From: Inia geoffrensis
Lineage: Eukaryota; Chordata; Mammalia; Artiodactyla; Iniidae
Length of the DNA stretch: 64,000 bases
NCBI GenBank assembly: GCA_036417435.1
Contig: CM070903.1
Coordinates: 54,102,001-54,166,000, forward strand
Direction of reading: 5' to 3'
In this document: piece after piece, positions 1 through 12,165 of the stretch
Position numbering within the stretch: the stretch's first letter is position 1
Layout of the letters: every line of letters begins with the position of its first letter
Program-made: the position numbers and the translations under genes
Notes under the pieces: model-generated
The model's input: the letters and a program-made list of their open reading frames with translations, nothing else
What the model was told of the DNA's origin: nothing
Databases searched by the model: none

Positions 1-115
1 TTTTCCTATATAGGCCATTACAGAGTATTGAGAAGAGTTCCCTGTGCTATACAGTACGTCCTTATTAGTTATCTATTTTATATATTGTAGTGTGTACATG
101 TCAAAGGATTTTTTT
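1..115 (-). mobile_element. L1 3' UTR fragment, cut by window edge
   Basis: Read on the minus strand this matches the last part of the cetartiodactyl L1 3' UTR, including the block rendered on the plus strand as TTATTAGTTATCTATTTTAT. The same block recurs in the other L1 ends at about 4650, 14060 and 22750. The copy runs off the left edge of the window, so its 3' tail is not visible. Confidence 0.75.
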
Positions 116-2097
116 AAGGCAGAATTATCTGTAATTTTAGCTTCAAATGGATGTACTTTTCTCTGTATGTTTCCTGATTCCCTGAAAATAACTTGAAGTT
201 AACTTAAGGTAGTATGAAAGGTACAATAGTTAGGGAAGTTCTTATCTTTAATGACAAGATTATCCAGTCCTAAAATATGAGAGCTCTTTTTACCCTGGGC
301 CTTTGCTTACGTGGTCGCCTCCATCCAGAACACTTCATCTCACCTCTCCCTCAACATTGCTTATATAGAGCAAGTAAAATGCTATTCAGGCAAAATTCTG
401 GAAGGCTTTCGCAGAATTTTCTTCTTCTACCCCCATCCCTTACCTCTGTTCCTGTCCTTCCTTTTTGACTACCTTCTCTATTTCAGCAGGTACCCATGTA
501 ATTGACTGCTGTATGAGAGCTCATAGAATCAGACATTCTTTATTCAACAAATAGTTGTTAAGTGCCCGCTAGGTGTAAGTATGCAGTGGAACTTGGATAT
601 TCTGACAATATTAACTATGTGTTTCCATAGGAACAAAAGGCTACTGGCCACTCTCAGTGGGACCAGCACTTGGGGTTGTCATCCATGGTTGTGACTGAGA
701 ATGTGTGGGACCATCACATATTTTTGCCCCATCACCTCATACTTACAAGATGGTGTGTTGAAGTTACAGGAGTGTCTGTGAAACGGTTTTTATCCACTGT
801 GCAAAACTCAGTGACCCATGCAAATATCTATCCAGAAACCTTCGGTGCATTACCAGGGGGATCTAATCAATTGATTTAACTAGCACAGATAGTTTTACAT
901 ATTAATCTATCACTCTAAAGCCCTCAGCTTCATTTAGACCATCTACCCCCTATTCTCTTATTCCTCTGCCTATTTGCCTCTTCAAATATGTTTACATAAA
1001 AATAGGGTTTATACCCCTCCGGATCTTGGCTTTGGTCCTGACAGAATTTCTCCCTTGTGAACCAGTAATTCTCTCCTAGTGAGTTGATATAATTTCAAGG
1101 ACATTGTCTACGATAGAAATTCTGCAACTATGGAAATGATGATTTAAGTCAATGCTCTGGAGAATTCAAGATTTTGGATTAATAAATAGGAAAGTCATTT
1201 CATCATTACCTAAAATGCAGTGCATAAAGTTGCAACAGCAAGAGTTTAACAATATAATACTAACAGATCAAGGAATTTATGAATGCAAAAACTGCTTTAT
1301 AATCAGCCAGATTAAAAAAAAAAAGAACCCGTGGATGAGAGAATCCTCCAAAATGAGTAAAAAACTGCTTAAGTATGATTGTTAAAATTTCATAGACTTT
1401 TTTGGCACTTCAGAGGCTGAGCTTAGCAAAATAATTGTGGCATGTGTTACATTCTGTTATCATAATTTTACTTAGTTCTTTTCCTGAGGAAAAATGTGGA
1501 CTGCTAAAAGTTGACTCCTGTGACTAACATGCATGTTTCTGCTAAATTACCACACTTAAGCACATTTTATTAGGGGCAGTTATTCCACAACTGTTGTAAC
1601 ATGAAAGGTAAAAATTTACCAGAAAGAAAACAGGAAAAGGAATGATGTTTTATTTTACTTATCCCGCTGCCACAGGGAGCAATTTAAATGTACAAATGTA
1701 AAGCACTGCTTCACAGCTAGCGATCAGCAATTGCTCCTGTCTTTAAGTAACAGACTATTTAAAGTGCAACAGTCATGCACTCACTGGTCTAATTTGTGCT
1801 GCAAGATATTATAAATACATTAGTCTCCTAGAGTAGAAAATTCACGATCAGTATGCCTTGAGGTTCTAATGGAGAAAGAGAGAGAGAAAGGTTAGAGTGA
1901 CAACTGCCCAAGGCAGGAGTGCACACTCATCTCCCACAGTTGCTCTAATGGATTCAGATTCAAGGCAGTAATGATGTGAAAGAGGGTGGGAAACATGTTT
2001 GCTAATAGTCTAGTAGAAATACACAGGGGCCATACATCTACAATCTCAATCACAAGCATAGGCATAGGAATAGATAAGAACCTGAAAAATCAGTCTG
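116..2097. other. Unique AT-rich DNA, no gene seen
   Basis: No coding exon or recent repeat is recognisable. A short MIR/L2-like scrap lies at about 535-590 on the minus strand (the 'attcaacaaatagttgttaa' type of end). A GA-rich run lies at about 1866-1888. Small open frames at 277-505, 670-879 and 1152-1385 have no domain and no start context worth calling. Confidence 0.5.
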
Positions 2098-2112
2098 AAA
2101 AACACTAAAATT

Positions 2113-2315
2113 GGGCTTCCCTGGTGGCGCAGTGGTTGAGAGTCCGCCTACCGATGCAGGGGACACAGGTTCGTGCCCCGGTCCGGGAGGATCCCACATG
2201 CAGAGTGGCTGGGCCCGTGAGCCATGACCGTTGAGCCTGCGCGTCCGGAGCCTGTTCTCCGCAACGGGAGAGGCCACAACAGTGAGAGGCCCGCGTACCA
2301 CAAACAAACAAAAAA
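2113..2315 (+). mobile_element. CHR-type SINE, short form
   Basis: This is a tRNA-derived SINE. The head GGGCTTCCCTGGTGGCGCAG carries a pol III A box, and GGTTCGTGCCCC further in is the B box. The body ends in GAGAGGCCCGCGTACCA followed by a CAAACAAACAAAAA tail. It is flanked by the target-site duplication cactaaaatt (2103-2112 and 2318-2327), with a slightly longer A-rich match on the left side. The copy has a small deletion relative to the other copies near 2202, where the CCGCGGAGCGG block is shortened. Confidence 0.93.
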
Positions 2316-2327
2316 CCCACTAAAATT

Positions 2328-3105
2328 CACTTTGATATAGGGACACCTTTGGTGCGGTGGGGGTAAGACACCTCTTAGACGTCCCCAAGAGAGACAAAGC
2401 AAGTGGATGCTTACAAGTCAGCAGCTTTTCGTGCTGCTGAAAATGTACATACACCAAACCTGTCTTGAAGTTTTTGTTTTTATTTTAAGTTGAATTAAAG
2501 TAATAATTAAATAAAGAATTCAGCTAATTAAGGAAAGCAGAAAGAATTGCTTTGTTGTTAGTGGTTCTTTTTGTTGAAAGACATAGCTTCAGTTACCTCA
2601 GAAAACAGAGTTTTATGGTAAAAAACAGAAGAAATAGAGGAAACAAATCTGTCAGAAGTTGGGGAGACATGGACACTGTTCACGCTACTCTACTATCAGC
2701 AACTCAGGAGTTAAGCATTTTCTAGTTTCAGATTTCTATTTTCTCTGCTTGCCTCCTGTTCTGCTTATTTTTCAACTTTTTGCTTCTCCACTGCTCTGCT
2801 CCTGTTTTATCATTAGTGCTGTTGCCTCTTAGCCTCTCATGGTTCCCTCTCCAATACCGTACTCTCTTCAGTCCTTCTGTGTGTGTGCCATGGTCAGATT
2901 CTCCCTTAGAAGATTTGATTGGGTGAGTCAGTCCCATCCTAGCATAGAACATTTCCATTCTGCAGAGTTTTTCTGCAAAGACATTTATTGGATACTTTGG
3001 TTCAGGTAATGATTCCTGATCCCATCATTTTGATTGAGATGGCAGTGTGATGTGGTATATAGCACCATTACCTCAATGTAAGGACACTTTGTATCATGAT
3101 TCACT
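2328..3105. other. Unique DNA, no feature recognised
   Basis: AT-rich sequence without repeat signatures that I recognise. The small antisense open frame at 2728-2958 has no family match I can name. Confidence 0.4.
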
Positions 3106-3109
3106 TTGC

Positions 3110-3495
3110 TTAGAGAGCTCTCCTAGATACCCATACATAGCTCATTCCCTCACCTCCTTCAGGTCTATGCTCAAATATCCTCTTCTCAGAGAGATCTTCC
3201 CTGCCCACCCTGTTTAAAATTTAACTTGTTACCTTTCTAACACTTTCCCATGCATAGGCAAACCTTATCCTTATTATCCTTCTTCCACTTCTTTATTTTC
3301 CTTCTAAATACCTATCCACAACAGACAAACTATACAGTCTTCTCATTTACTTTGTTTATTGTCTGTCTCTCTCTAATAGAATATAAGTTCCACAAGTACA
3401 GGAATCTTTACTTTTATTTTTCACTACTGGATACCAAGAGCCTAGGACAGTACCTGCCACATGGTAGCCACCCAATAAATACTTATAGGCTGAAC
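3110..3495 (+). mobile_element. L2 LINE 3' end
   Basis: This is an old, diverged L2 3' region in sense orientation. It shows the order typical of L2: a block like 'ctcctcagagaggccttccctg', then 'tagaatataagttccacaag', then 'gcctggcacatagtagg...caataaatattt' (here about 3450-3485). No coding capacity is left. Confidence 0.8.
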
Positions 3496-3801
3496 ATGTC
3501 TAGATTGAAGAGGTGTTGCAGCAAAGGTAAAAGATGGAACTGACAGAAAAATAGTGAATACAAGCCCTAGTTTGTTGTAACAAACCTAGTGATTGCCTAG
3601 TCCAAATAGAAGCAGGAGGTAGAGATCCCCAAGAAGAAGATCTCTGGAAAACAAAACTCAACACAAAATTTGACTGGATGTCACATTTCTGGGAGAAGAA
3701 TAAAGATAGTACACATAAAAGAAGAATTATAAACTTTGGAAAAAATTATAAAAGAAAGGGACATAATCAAATCAGTAGGCACAGCAAAGAAAAAAATTAT
3801 A
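3496..3801. other. Unique DNA, no feature recognised
   Basis: A-rich unique sequence between the L2 end and the LTR. Nothing else was seen. Confidence 0.4.
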
Positions 3802-3806
3802 TAGCT

Positions 3807-4353
3807 TGTGGTGGGAAAACTTGAAGAGGCTCCACAATTATTCTTGCCTCCTGGTACTCATGGTCTTGTGTAAACCTATCCCCTTGAATAAAGAACTGTG
3901 ACTTACTTCTAACTAATAAACAAATGGCAAAAGTAACAGGATATCAGTTCCACGATTACATTATAGAACACTGTAATGTATGTCTTGCTAACATACTCTC
4001 TCCCATCCTGGTTTTGATGATGTATACTGCCATGATGTGAGCTGCTCTGTGGAGAGGCCCCTACTGTGAGCAACTAAGGGTAGTAATTGGCCAAATCCTA
4101 GCAAGAAACTGAGACTCTCAGTGCTAAAACTTGCAAGTAACATAATTCTACCAACAACCATGTGAGCCTGAGACAGATTCTTCCACAGTCTTGGCCAATA
4201 ACTTGATGGCATCCATGTAAGATGATGAAGCAGAGAACCCAGTTAATCTGTGCACAAACGCCTGACCCACAGAAACTATGAGATAACAATGTGTCTTATT
4301 TTAAGCCACTAAGTTTGTGATAATTTGTTATGAAGCAACAGATAACTAATACA
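3807..4353 (+). mobile_element. MaLR-type (MLT1-like) solo LTR
   Basis: The element begins TG and ends ACA, and its tail 'agccactaagtttgtgataa...gataactaatacaca' is the characteristic MLT1C/D end. The middle (3925-4010) keeps the 'ggcaaaagtaacaggatatc...gattacattat' block of the same LTRs. The flanking 5-mers tagct (3802-3806) and cagct (4354-4358) differ at one base and may be the 5-bp target duplication expected of ERVL-type elements. No internal region is present, so this is a solo LTR. Confidence 0.82.
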
Positions 4354-4446
4354 CAGCTATAACAACTTCAGCATTTTTCATTGATTTCTGTATTTGAATC
4401 AGCCTATAGACAAAGCATAAAGGAGAACGGATGTGATTTACAATAG

Positions 4447-7252
4447 TATTTATTTATTTTAATTTTTTATTTTTTAAATTAATTCTTATTGGAGTATAGT
4501 TGCTTTACCATGTTGTGTTAGTTTCTATTCTACAGAAGTGAATCAGCTATACATATACATATATCCCCCTTCTTTTTTGGATTTCTGTCCCATTTAGGTT
4601 ACCACAGGGCATTGAGTAGAGTTCCCTGAGATATACTGTAGGTTCTCATTAGTTATCTATTTTATAAATAGTATCAATAGTGTATATACATCAATCCCAA
4701 TCTCCCAATTAAGCCCACCTCCTCCCCTTTCCCCCTTGGTATCCATACGCTAGTTCTCTACTTCTGTGTCTCTATTTCTGTTTTGAAAATAAGATCACAT
4801 ATACCATTTTTCTATATTCTACATATATGCGTTAATATACGATATATGTTTTTCTTTTTATGGCTTCACTCTGTATGACAGTCTCTAGGTCCATGCATGT
4901 CTCTACAAATGACCCAATTTCGTTCCTTTTTAGGACTAACATTCCATTGTATATATGTACCATATCTTCTTTAACCACTCCTCTATTGATGGACCTTTAG
5001 GTTGCTTCCATGTCCTGGCCACTGTAATTAGTGCTGAAGTGAACAATGGGGTGCATGTGTCTTTTTGAACTATGGTTTTCTCAGGGTATATGCCCAGTGG
5101 TGGGATTGCTGGTTCATGTGGTAATTTTATTTATAGTTTTTTAAGGAACCTCCATATTGTTCTCAATAGTGGCTGTACCAATTTACATTTCGACCAACAG
5201 TGTAGGAGGGTTCCCTTTTCTCCACACCCTCTCCAGCATTCGTTGTTTGTAGATTTTTTGATGATGGCCATTCTGACCGGTGTGAGGTGATACCTCATTG
5301 TAGTTTTGATTTGCATTTCTCTAATGATTAGTGATGTTGAGCATCTTTCCATGTGTTTGCTGGCAATCTGTATATCTTGTTTGGAGAAATGTCTATTTAG
5401 GTCTTCTGCCCATTTTTGGATTGCGTTGTTTTTTTGTTATTGAGCTCCATGAGCTGCTTATATATTATGGAGAATAATTCTTTGTCAGTTGCTTCATTTG
5501 CAAATATTTCCTCCCATTCTGAGGATTGTGTTTTCATCTCGCTTATGGCTTCCTTTGCTATGCAAAACCTTTAAGTTTCATTAGGTCCAAATTGTTTATG
5601 TCCATTTCTTTAGGAGGTAGGTCAAAAAGGATCTTGCTGTGATTTATGTCATAGAGTGTTCTGCCTCTGTTTTCCTGTAAGAGTTTAATAGTGTCTGGCC
5701 TTACATTTAGGTCTTTAATTCATTCTGAGTGTATTTTTGTGTATGGTGTTAGGAAGTGCTCTAATTTCATTCTTTTACATGTAGCTGCCCAGTTTTCCCA
5801 GCACTGCTTATTGAAGAGGCTGTACTTTCCCCATTGTACACTCTTGCCTCCTTTATAAAAGATAAGTTGACCATATGTGTGTGGGTTTCTCTCTGGGCTT
5901 TCTATCCTGTTCCATTGATCTATATTTCAGTTTTTGTGCCAGTACCATACTATCCTGATTACTGTAGCTTTGTAGTATAATCTGAAGTACGGGAGTTCCT
6001 CCAGCTCCGTTTTTCTTTCTCAAGATTACTTAGCTGTTCAGGGTATTTTGTGTTTCCATACAAATTGTGAATTTTTTTGTTCTAGTTCTGTGAAAAATGT
6101 CATTGGTAGTTTGATAGGGATTGCATTGAATCTATAGATTGCTTTGGGTAGTATAGTCATTTTCACAATGCTGATTCTTCCAATCTAAGAACATGGTATA
6201 TCTCTCCATCTCTTTGTATCATCTTTAATTTCTTTCACCAGTGTCTTACAGTTTTCTGCATACAGGTCTTTTGTCTCCTTAGGTAGGTTTATTCCTAGGT
6301 ATTTTATTCTTTTTGTTGCAATGGTCAATGGGAGTGCATCCTTAACTTCTCTTTCAGATGCTTAATCATTAGTGTATAGGAATATAAGAGATTTCTGTGC
6401 ATTAATTTTGTATCCTGCTACTCTACCAAATTCATTGATTACCTCTAGCAGTTTTCTGATAGCATCTTTAGGATTTCCTATGTATAGCATCATGTCATCT
6501 GCAAACAGTGACAGTTTTACTTCTTTTCTGATTTGGATTCCTTTTATTTCTTTTGCTTCTCTGATTGCAGTGGCTAAAAATTCCAAAACTATGTTGAATG
6601 ATAGTGGTGAGAGTGGGCAACCTTGTCTTGTTCCTGAATGTAGAAGAAATGGTTTCAGGTTTTCACCATTGAGAATGATGTTGGCTGGGGGTTTGTCATA
6701 TATGGCCTTTATTATGTTGAGGTAAGTCCCCGCTATGCCTACTTTCTGGAGAGTTTTTATCATAAATGGCTGTTGAATTTTGTCAAAAGCTTTTTCTGCA
6801 TCTATTGAGATTATCATATGGCTTTTATCCTTCAATTTGTTAATATGGTGTATCACATTGGTTGATTTGCATATATTGAAGAATCCTTGCATTCCTGGGA
6901 TAAACCCCACTTGATCACAGTGTATGATCCTTTTAATGTGCTGTTGGATTCTGTTTGCTAGTATTTGGCTGAGGATTTTTGCATCTATGTTCATCAGTGA
7001 TACTGGCCTGTGGTTTTCTTTTTTTGTGACATCTTTGTCTGTTTTTGGTATCAGGGTGATGGTGGCCTCGTAGAACGAGTTTGGGAGGGTTCCTCCCTTT
7101 GCTATATTTTGGAAGAGTTTGAGAAGGATAGGTGTTAGCTCTAAATGTTTGATAGAATTTTCCTGTGAAGCCATCTGGTCCTGGCCTCTGTTTGTTGGAA
7201 GATTTTTAATCACAGTTTCAATTTCACTGCTTGTGATTGGTCTGTTTATATT
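4447..7252 (-). mobile_element. L1 LINE, 5'-truncated, 2.8 kb
   Basis: The 3' end lies at the left (A-rich tail as T-rich 4447-4485, then 'ttattggagtatagttgctt'). The 3' UTR runs to about 5050, and ORF2 continues to 7252 where the L1 match stops abruptly inside the reverse transcriptase region. No target duplication could be defined. It carries small frameshifts in the C-terminal part of ORF2 but has an open stretch over the reverse transcriptase palm. Confidence 0.92.
6362..7213 (-). pseudogene. L1 ORF2p reverse transcriptase fragment, 283 codons open
   Basis: This is the reverse transcriptase core of L1 ORF2p, the enzyme that copies L1 RNA at its genomic insertion site. The open stretch covers the fingers and palm: an N-terminal block ending in [10 protein letters not shown], then [11 protein letters not shown], then [13 protein letters not shown] (the first catalytic aspartate motif), [10 protein letters not shown], and [11 protein letters not shown], where FADD (6494-6505) holds the two metal-binding aspartates. 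The usual PGPDGF motif near the start is altered (here GQDQMAS), so the frame upstream is damaged. The full ORF2p is about 1270 residues with endonuclease and C-terminal domains, both missing or broken here. It is a dead copy left by 5' truncation, not a gene. Confidence 0.9.
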
Positions 7253-7423
7253 TTGAAAGAAGGTATTCTTAACAGCAAGATGGAATGTGTAGCAGGACTG
7301 CTGGGTTCAACTCCAGAGGCTACTTTTTATGAAAGCTTCTTTCTTAAGAATCTCCAAGGCTTTATCCCATCTAGATCTTTCAAAACTCACTGCAGAAACA
7401 GAGGACAAAGAACCTATGAAAGT

Positions 7424-7636
7424 GGGCTTCCCTGGTGGCGCAGTGGTTGAGAGTCCGCCTGCCGATGAAGGGGACACGGGTTCGTGCCCCGGTCTGGGAA
7501 GATCCCACGTGCTCCGGAGCAGCTGGGCCTGTGAGCCATGGCCACTGAGCCTGTGCGTCCAGAGCCTGTGCTCCGCAACGGGAGAGGCCACAACACTGAG
7601 AGGCCCACGTAGAGTCAAAAAAAAAAAAAAAAAAAA
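7424..7636 (+). mobile_element. CHR-type SINE, short form
   Basis: It has the same head (GGGCTTCCCTGGTGGCGCAG) and B-box region as the 2113 copy, and ends in a pure A run of 20 (7617-7636). No convincing target duplication was found. It sits 170 bp beyond the truncated 5' end of the minus-strand L1, in unique DNA. Confidence 0.93.
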
Positions 7637-7829
7637 CGATGGCAAGTTTTGAAGTTATGCTTACCTTCTAAGCCTATCCTTGCTCCTCTTCTCACTCCCT
7701 GAGTAAGTTTCTCTCGCAACTATAAACTCAGTGAACATCTTTATCCAGATAACTTACACATTTATATTTCTATAAAAAACTGCTTCTCTAAACTCTAGAT
7801 TCATATATCTAATGCCTATTGAGGCCTCT

Positions 7830-9172
7830 TGAGTCTCTTTAAGACTTCTCAAACTCAGTATGTCGCAAACCGAACTTATCATCTCTTCATCCCTCTTCTA
7901 GTGTTCCTTACCTCAGTGACTGGCTTCATCATCCACCCTGTTACAGAAGCCTGGAGACCAGGAGTCAGTCTGACAGTCCTGACAGGTCCCTCTTCCTTAG
8001 ATTTCTCATTCAACCTACCACCAAGTTACATGAAATATCACCTCCTTAACATATTCTCTCTATCTCCACCACCACCAGTCATTTAATCTACCATAATAAA
8101 TCCCTTGCTCAATTACAATCACCTTTAAACTAGTACACCTTTTAGTACTCTAGATCCTCTTTAATTAACTCTTGAAGATTTTATCAGAGTGATTTTTTGA
8201 TTTTTTTTTTTAAAGCACATTTAATCATGTCACATCTCTGAAGAAGCAGAACTTTCCATTGCTCTTAGGATAAAGACAAAACTTGTCCTCTCAGCTTACC
8301 AGGCCCTGCATGGTGTTGATCTGTCTACTTCTCTAGTCTTATCTCACATCACACTCTTCCTCTATCTTTGTTCTCTAGGCATGTGGGACTTTCTGTACCT
8401 TTTCTTTATCCTGCTCTCTGTCAACACAGGATATTCTTTTCCTTCAGTGTGGCAAGAATCTATCTTCTTTCTTTATGTAGTTGACTCTTTTCCTTTTTCA
8501 GTTTCTTCAGCACAATAACCTTTTCTTCATGGAAGTGTTCCTTCATCTTTCTAAAAAGGCCAAATTCCTCTTTTATAGAAATGTGTAATATCATATACCC
8601 CTCTTTTGTTTCACTTGTCCTATTTGAATTTTTACATTTATTTGTATTATTATTTTACATGTTTGTCATCCCCTCTAGACTGTAAAATCTATAACAGAGG
8701 AACACTCTCTGTTTTTACTCACCATTTGATGTAGTCTGAATGTGTGTATATGTTGAAAATTTGTATGTTGAAATTCTGTTGCCCAATGTGATAGTGTTAG
8801 GAACTGAAGCCTTTGGGAGGTGATTAGGTCATGAGGGTAGAATCTTCATGAATGAAATGAATGCCCTTTTACAAAGGCTCCAGAGAGCTAGCTCACCCTT
8901 TCACAGAGAGGGCACGGAGAGAAGTCAGCAGTCTACAACTCAGAAGATGGTCTTCACCAGACACTGAATCCTCCAGCACCATAATCTTGGACTTTCCAGC
9001 TTTCAAGACTGTGAGAAATAAACTTCTGTTGTTTATAAGCCACCAAGCCTATGGCATTTTGTCATAAGCAGCTTAAATAGACTACGAAGACACCATTACC
9101 TCCCCAGTGTCTTTTGACAGTAAGTAGCACAAAGTATGTGCTAAATAACAACTTAAATGTTGTTGAAAGAAT
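7830..9172 (+). mobile_element. L2 LINE 3' half, split by an LTR
   Basis: Sense-strand L2 covers 7830-8726 and resumes at 9093-9172. Recognisable blocks are the 'ctcaaactcagtatgtc...aaccgaact' end of ORF2, 'agagtgatttttt...cacatttaatcatgtcac', 'accaggccctgcatgg', and after the interruption the 'cccagtgtctt...gcacaaagtatgtgctaaataa' terminus. The MLT1-like LTR at 8727-9092 interrupts it, which gives the relative age: the L2 is older. Confidence 0.82.
8727..9092 (+). mobile_element. MLT1A-like MaLR solo LTR with 5-bp TSD
   Basis: This 366-bp element starts TG and ends ACA. It carries the MaLR blocks TTTGGGAGGTGATTAGGTCA, 'ccagacactgaatcctccag' and 'gaaataaacttctgttgttt' with an AATAAA polyadenylation signal. 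It is flanked by perfect copies of ccatt (8722-8726 and 9093-9097), the 5-bp target duplication expected for ERVL-type integrases. It sits inside an L2. Confidence 0.92.
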
Positions 9173-9331
9173 CAACCTTTGACAATGCTATGCTGTTTAA
9201 ACAGTTTGTTCCTTGAGTATTTCAAGATGACAGATTACATTAATGTGTACACCTGACTATAGATTCAGGTGATATGGATGAATTATTCACAGGGATTGTC
9301 CATGTCAAAGAGATACTTAAAAAAAAAATGG

Positions 9332-9549
9332 GGGCTTCCCTGGTGGCGCAGTGGTTGAGAGTCCGCCTGCCGATGCAGGGGACACGGGTTTGTGCCCCGG
9401 TCCGGGAAGATCCCACATGCCGCGGAGCGGCTGGACCCGTGAGCCATGGCCACTGAGCCTACGTGTCTGGAGCCTGTGCTCCGCAACGGGAGAGGCCACG
9501 ACAGTGAGAGGCCCGCGTACCGCAAAAAAAAAAAAAAAAAACAAAAAAA
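9332..9549 (+). mobile_element. CHR-type SINE, short form
   Basis: This copy is close to the apparent consensus, with a complete head, the B box (GGTTTGTGCCCC, one change), the CCGCGGAGCGGCTGG block and an A-rich tail of about 26 bases. The flanks are A-rich, so a target duplication cannot be defined with confidence. Confidence 0.94.
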
Positions 9550-11270
9550 GTTTACCCAGGGTCAAATCCACCTTGTAAGTCCCCACATTTCCAACTCAAG
9601 TCTACAAGTAAGTGCAGTCTTACATTTAAGCATCAGTATTAAATATGGACTTTTGCTGAATTTTAGCATCGGGATGTATTTATTTTAAATAAAATGAAAT
9701 CAGATATACTCATGTGTTTCTTCATCCATATTAGGGAACTTATGTGGCTTATTTTCTGACTCTCTATTATCCTTATTATTTGTATAACACTATGGTTAAA
9801 TTTATTAAATGCTCTTGGATTTCAAGAAACAGCTGCTTCCTAAGGTGATGAGTTGGGTTATCAATTACTCAGGGACACTTCTTATCTCAGCACTTAAGTC
9901 ATCCGGTTCCAGAGAAAAGTGGAGTCTTATTCTGGACACGATAACAGTTGTAGTAGTCCAACAGTCTCTGTAGAATCTTGCAACTCTGGACACTTAACTT
10001 TTCTCTGTCTCTGCTTCTCTCTGCATTTGTATCTATTTTCCATCTTGTGGCTTCTGTTTAATCATGGATTTTATTGCCTTGTGGCATCTGCATACCCTCT
10101 CCGTCTTGAGTATTTTTCAGTTTCTACGGTACCTGTAAGCTTCTGTGTGTTTGTGTGTGTGCATGTATGTGTACAAGTGTGCAATTTACAAAACTGTAAG
10201 AGAAGAAATGGTTTTATCAATCAATCATTATCTTCATAGGACTTGCACTGGCACCTAAAAATAGCTGCCTGTAGTCAGGCACTGTTCTCAAGTCCATTTA
10301 GTTGAGACCATGGTGACTGTATTACATGGTTGAAGACACAGAGACCTGTGTGTGAAGAATGGTCTGCAGTTATTTTACCAGAATGAATCTGAAGGTGTGG
10401 TTAGTGCCTATGCTATGGCCTGTTTAATATGGTAGCACTTTTTATACTTCATGAGTTCTAAACATTTTACAAGTTCATGTGACCATGGTATGTAAACTAC
10501 ATAATTTATGAAAAATCCTGCTTTGTCTCCTACATGTCCTTGAAGTTAAAAGCACTTAGGAAAACACTAGGTTGAGTGCATTGTACAGCATTACCCTAAG
10601 AGGTAAGCTATTACATATCTACTGATCCCATTTATATGAGTTGATGCAGCTTTCAATGGAAACTGAGTTCCTGATTGAGTTCATTGTAATTAACATCATA
10701 CTACACTGCCTTTGACCATTATGGAATTAATAAGTTAAGACAATTTGTGGTTGGTGGAAGAGATAATAAATTATATTGTGGTAGTTCATTTATATATTGA
10801 GGGAAAATGGCAAACAAGTGAACACTTAAACAAAACACAATTATTTTATGAAGGTTTAGTGAGCCCATACTTGTAACTCTATACTTACCTATGGCTACAG
10901 ATCTGCAAAAATGATTTAATGGTTTCTAAGAAAGTCTAAGAACAAAGAAAACAAGCTGCTACAGGAGAAATACTGAATAATACATTTTTTTTTTGGCCTG
11001 GAAAAGTAAAGGTTAAGTTCATACGAATAAGTCAGGGCAAACATAATGAATATGGACTTATTTGACAAATTACAGCTGTAGAACTTGCTCGAATGACGTT
11101 ACTCAAATAAGAGATGCAGGATAAAAATATATGTAAGTTCAAGAAAGGTTTTAGTAATTTCCTGGAAAGTAAAATGTTCAGAGACGTTGTTAGATGATCT
11201 AAATGTTAGATGATATTTATACATATGAAATGTATTACTAATTTTGATTGAAGAATTTTTTTCCCTAAGT
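9550..11270. other. Unique DNA with one MIR scrap
   Basis: No exon was recognised. About 10575-10700 resembles a MIR on the minus strand ('ccctaagaggtaagctatta...atcccatttatatgag...gaaactgag'). A short GT-rich run lies at about 10144-10175. Confidence 0.45.
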
Positions 11271-11375
11271 ATAAATATAGCACATTATCATTGTAAGCAA
11301 TGCAGAAAATATGGGAAATGAATAGAGAAGAAAGAAAAATTAAAACAGCCGACTTTCAGGGGCAATCACTTCCAG
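11271..11375 (+). repeat. Possible old L1M 3' UTR scrap
   Basis: The text 'cagaaaatatgggaaatgaatagagaagaaagaaaaatt' (shown in part) resembles the A-rich block common in old L1M 3' UTRs. The match is weak, and the family and edges are uncertain. Confidence 0.3.
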
Positions 11376-11438
11376 ACGTGTGTGTGTGTGTGTGTGTGTG
11401 CGCACGCACATGCGTGTATATATACACACACACACACA
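11376..11438. repeat. 63-bp alternating purine-pyrimidine tract
   Basis: The tract runs (GT)n, then GCGCACGCACATGCGTGT, then TATATATA, then (AC)n without a break in purine-pyrimidine alternation. The (GT) and (AC) halves are also inverted repeats of each other. Such tracts can adopt left-handed Z-DNA or cruciform forms. Confidence 0.9.
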
Positions 11439-11984
11439 AAATATGCATGTGTATTCCAATGACCAATATTTAGGCAAGGGGAAAAATCACCTTCTTTGCC
11501 TCATTACTGTGCTCAGTCTGTTGTGCAGTCATCTAAACACTCTTTAGTGTCAATTTCCTCCCAGGTCATTTTAGCAGATGCTGTTGGTACCCTGTCCATA
11601 TTTCCTCATTTCTCTGGAGCTTCCCTATCCACTGTGGCACAGTGAGTAATCCCATTCCTTAATGCTCTCTTTATTGGTCCTCTTCCCTTCTCTGCTCACT
11701 CTGTACCTCCTCGCTGTACTTCCCTCTCAAATAAACCACTTGAATTCAAAATCATGTCTTGGAGTCTGTTTTTTGCAGAAACCAAATTATTATGGTCATA
11801 AACAATAGAAGACAGACAGTGGGTTTTCAAAATAGGCCTTCAGAGAGAAGTGGAAGTTTTATACCACCAAATTTAATGCAAAAAGAAAACTATATGTAGC
11901 TTTATTATTGTTTCATCACAGCTGTGTTTTTTACCAGGACTTTTTTTCACTGTTCATCCCTCCTCTGGTTCTGTTATAGTGAGG

Positions 11985-12165
11985 CAGCCTGGTGTTAGGG
12001 AAAGAGCCTGAGAGGAGACACAGGCAGAAATATACTCATGCCTTGGCTCCACCACTAGTCAGTAATCTAACCTCTCGGAGCCAAAATTTCTTCATCTATA
12101 AAATAGGGGTAAAATACCTGCTTTTCCAACCTCACAGGCTTTTTACAAGCCTTAAATGAGTTGTG
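11985..12165 (+). mobile_element. MIR SINE
   Basis: An old MIR in sense orientation: 'ggctccaccactagtcagta', then 'cctctcggagcc', then 'ttcttcatctataaaatagg', then 'cctcacaggct...taaatgag'. It is diverged but in the correct order. Confidence 0.8.

Noticed and set aside
2113..2200. tRNA gene
   Set aside because: A-box and B-box-like motifs are present, but they are the tRNA-derived head of a SINE, repeated at each CHR copy, without a complete cloverleaf.
7307..7652. Overlapping open frames on both strands (also at 9283-9578, 30493-30838, 60001-60422)
   Set aside because: They are translations of CHR SINEs; the same Arg/Pro/Ser-rich peptides recur at each SINE.
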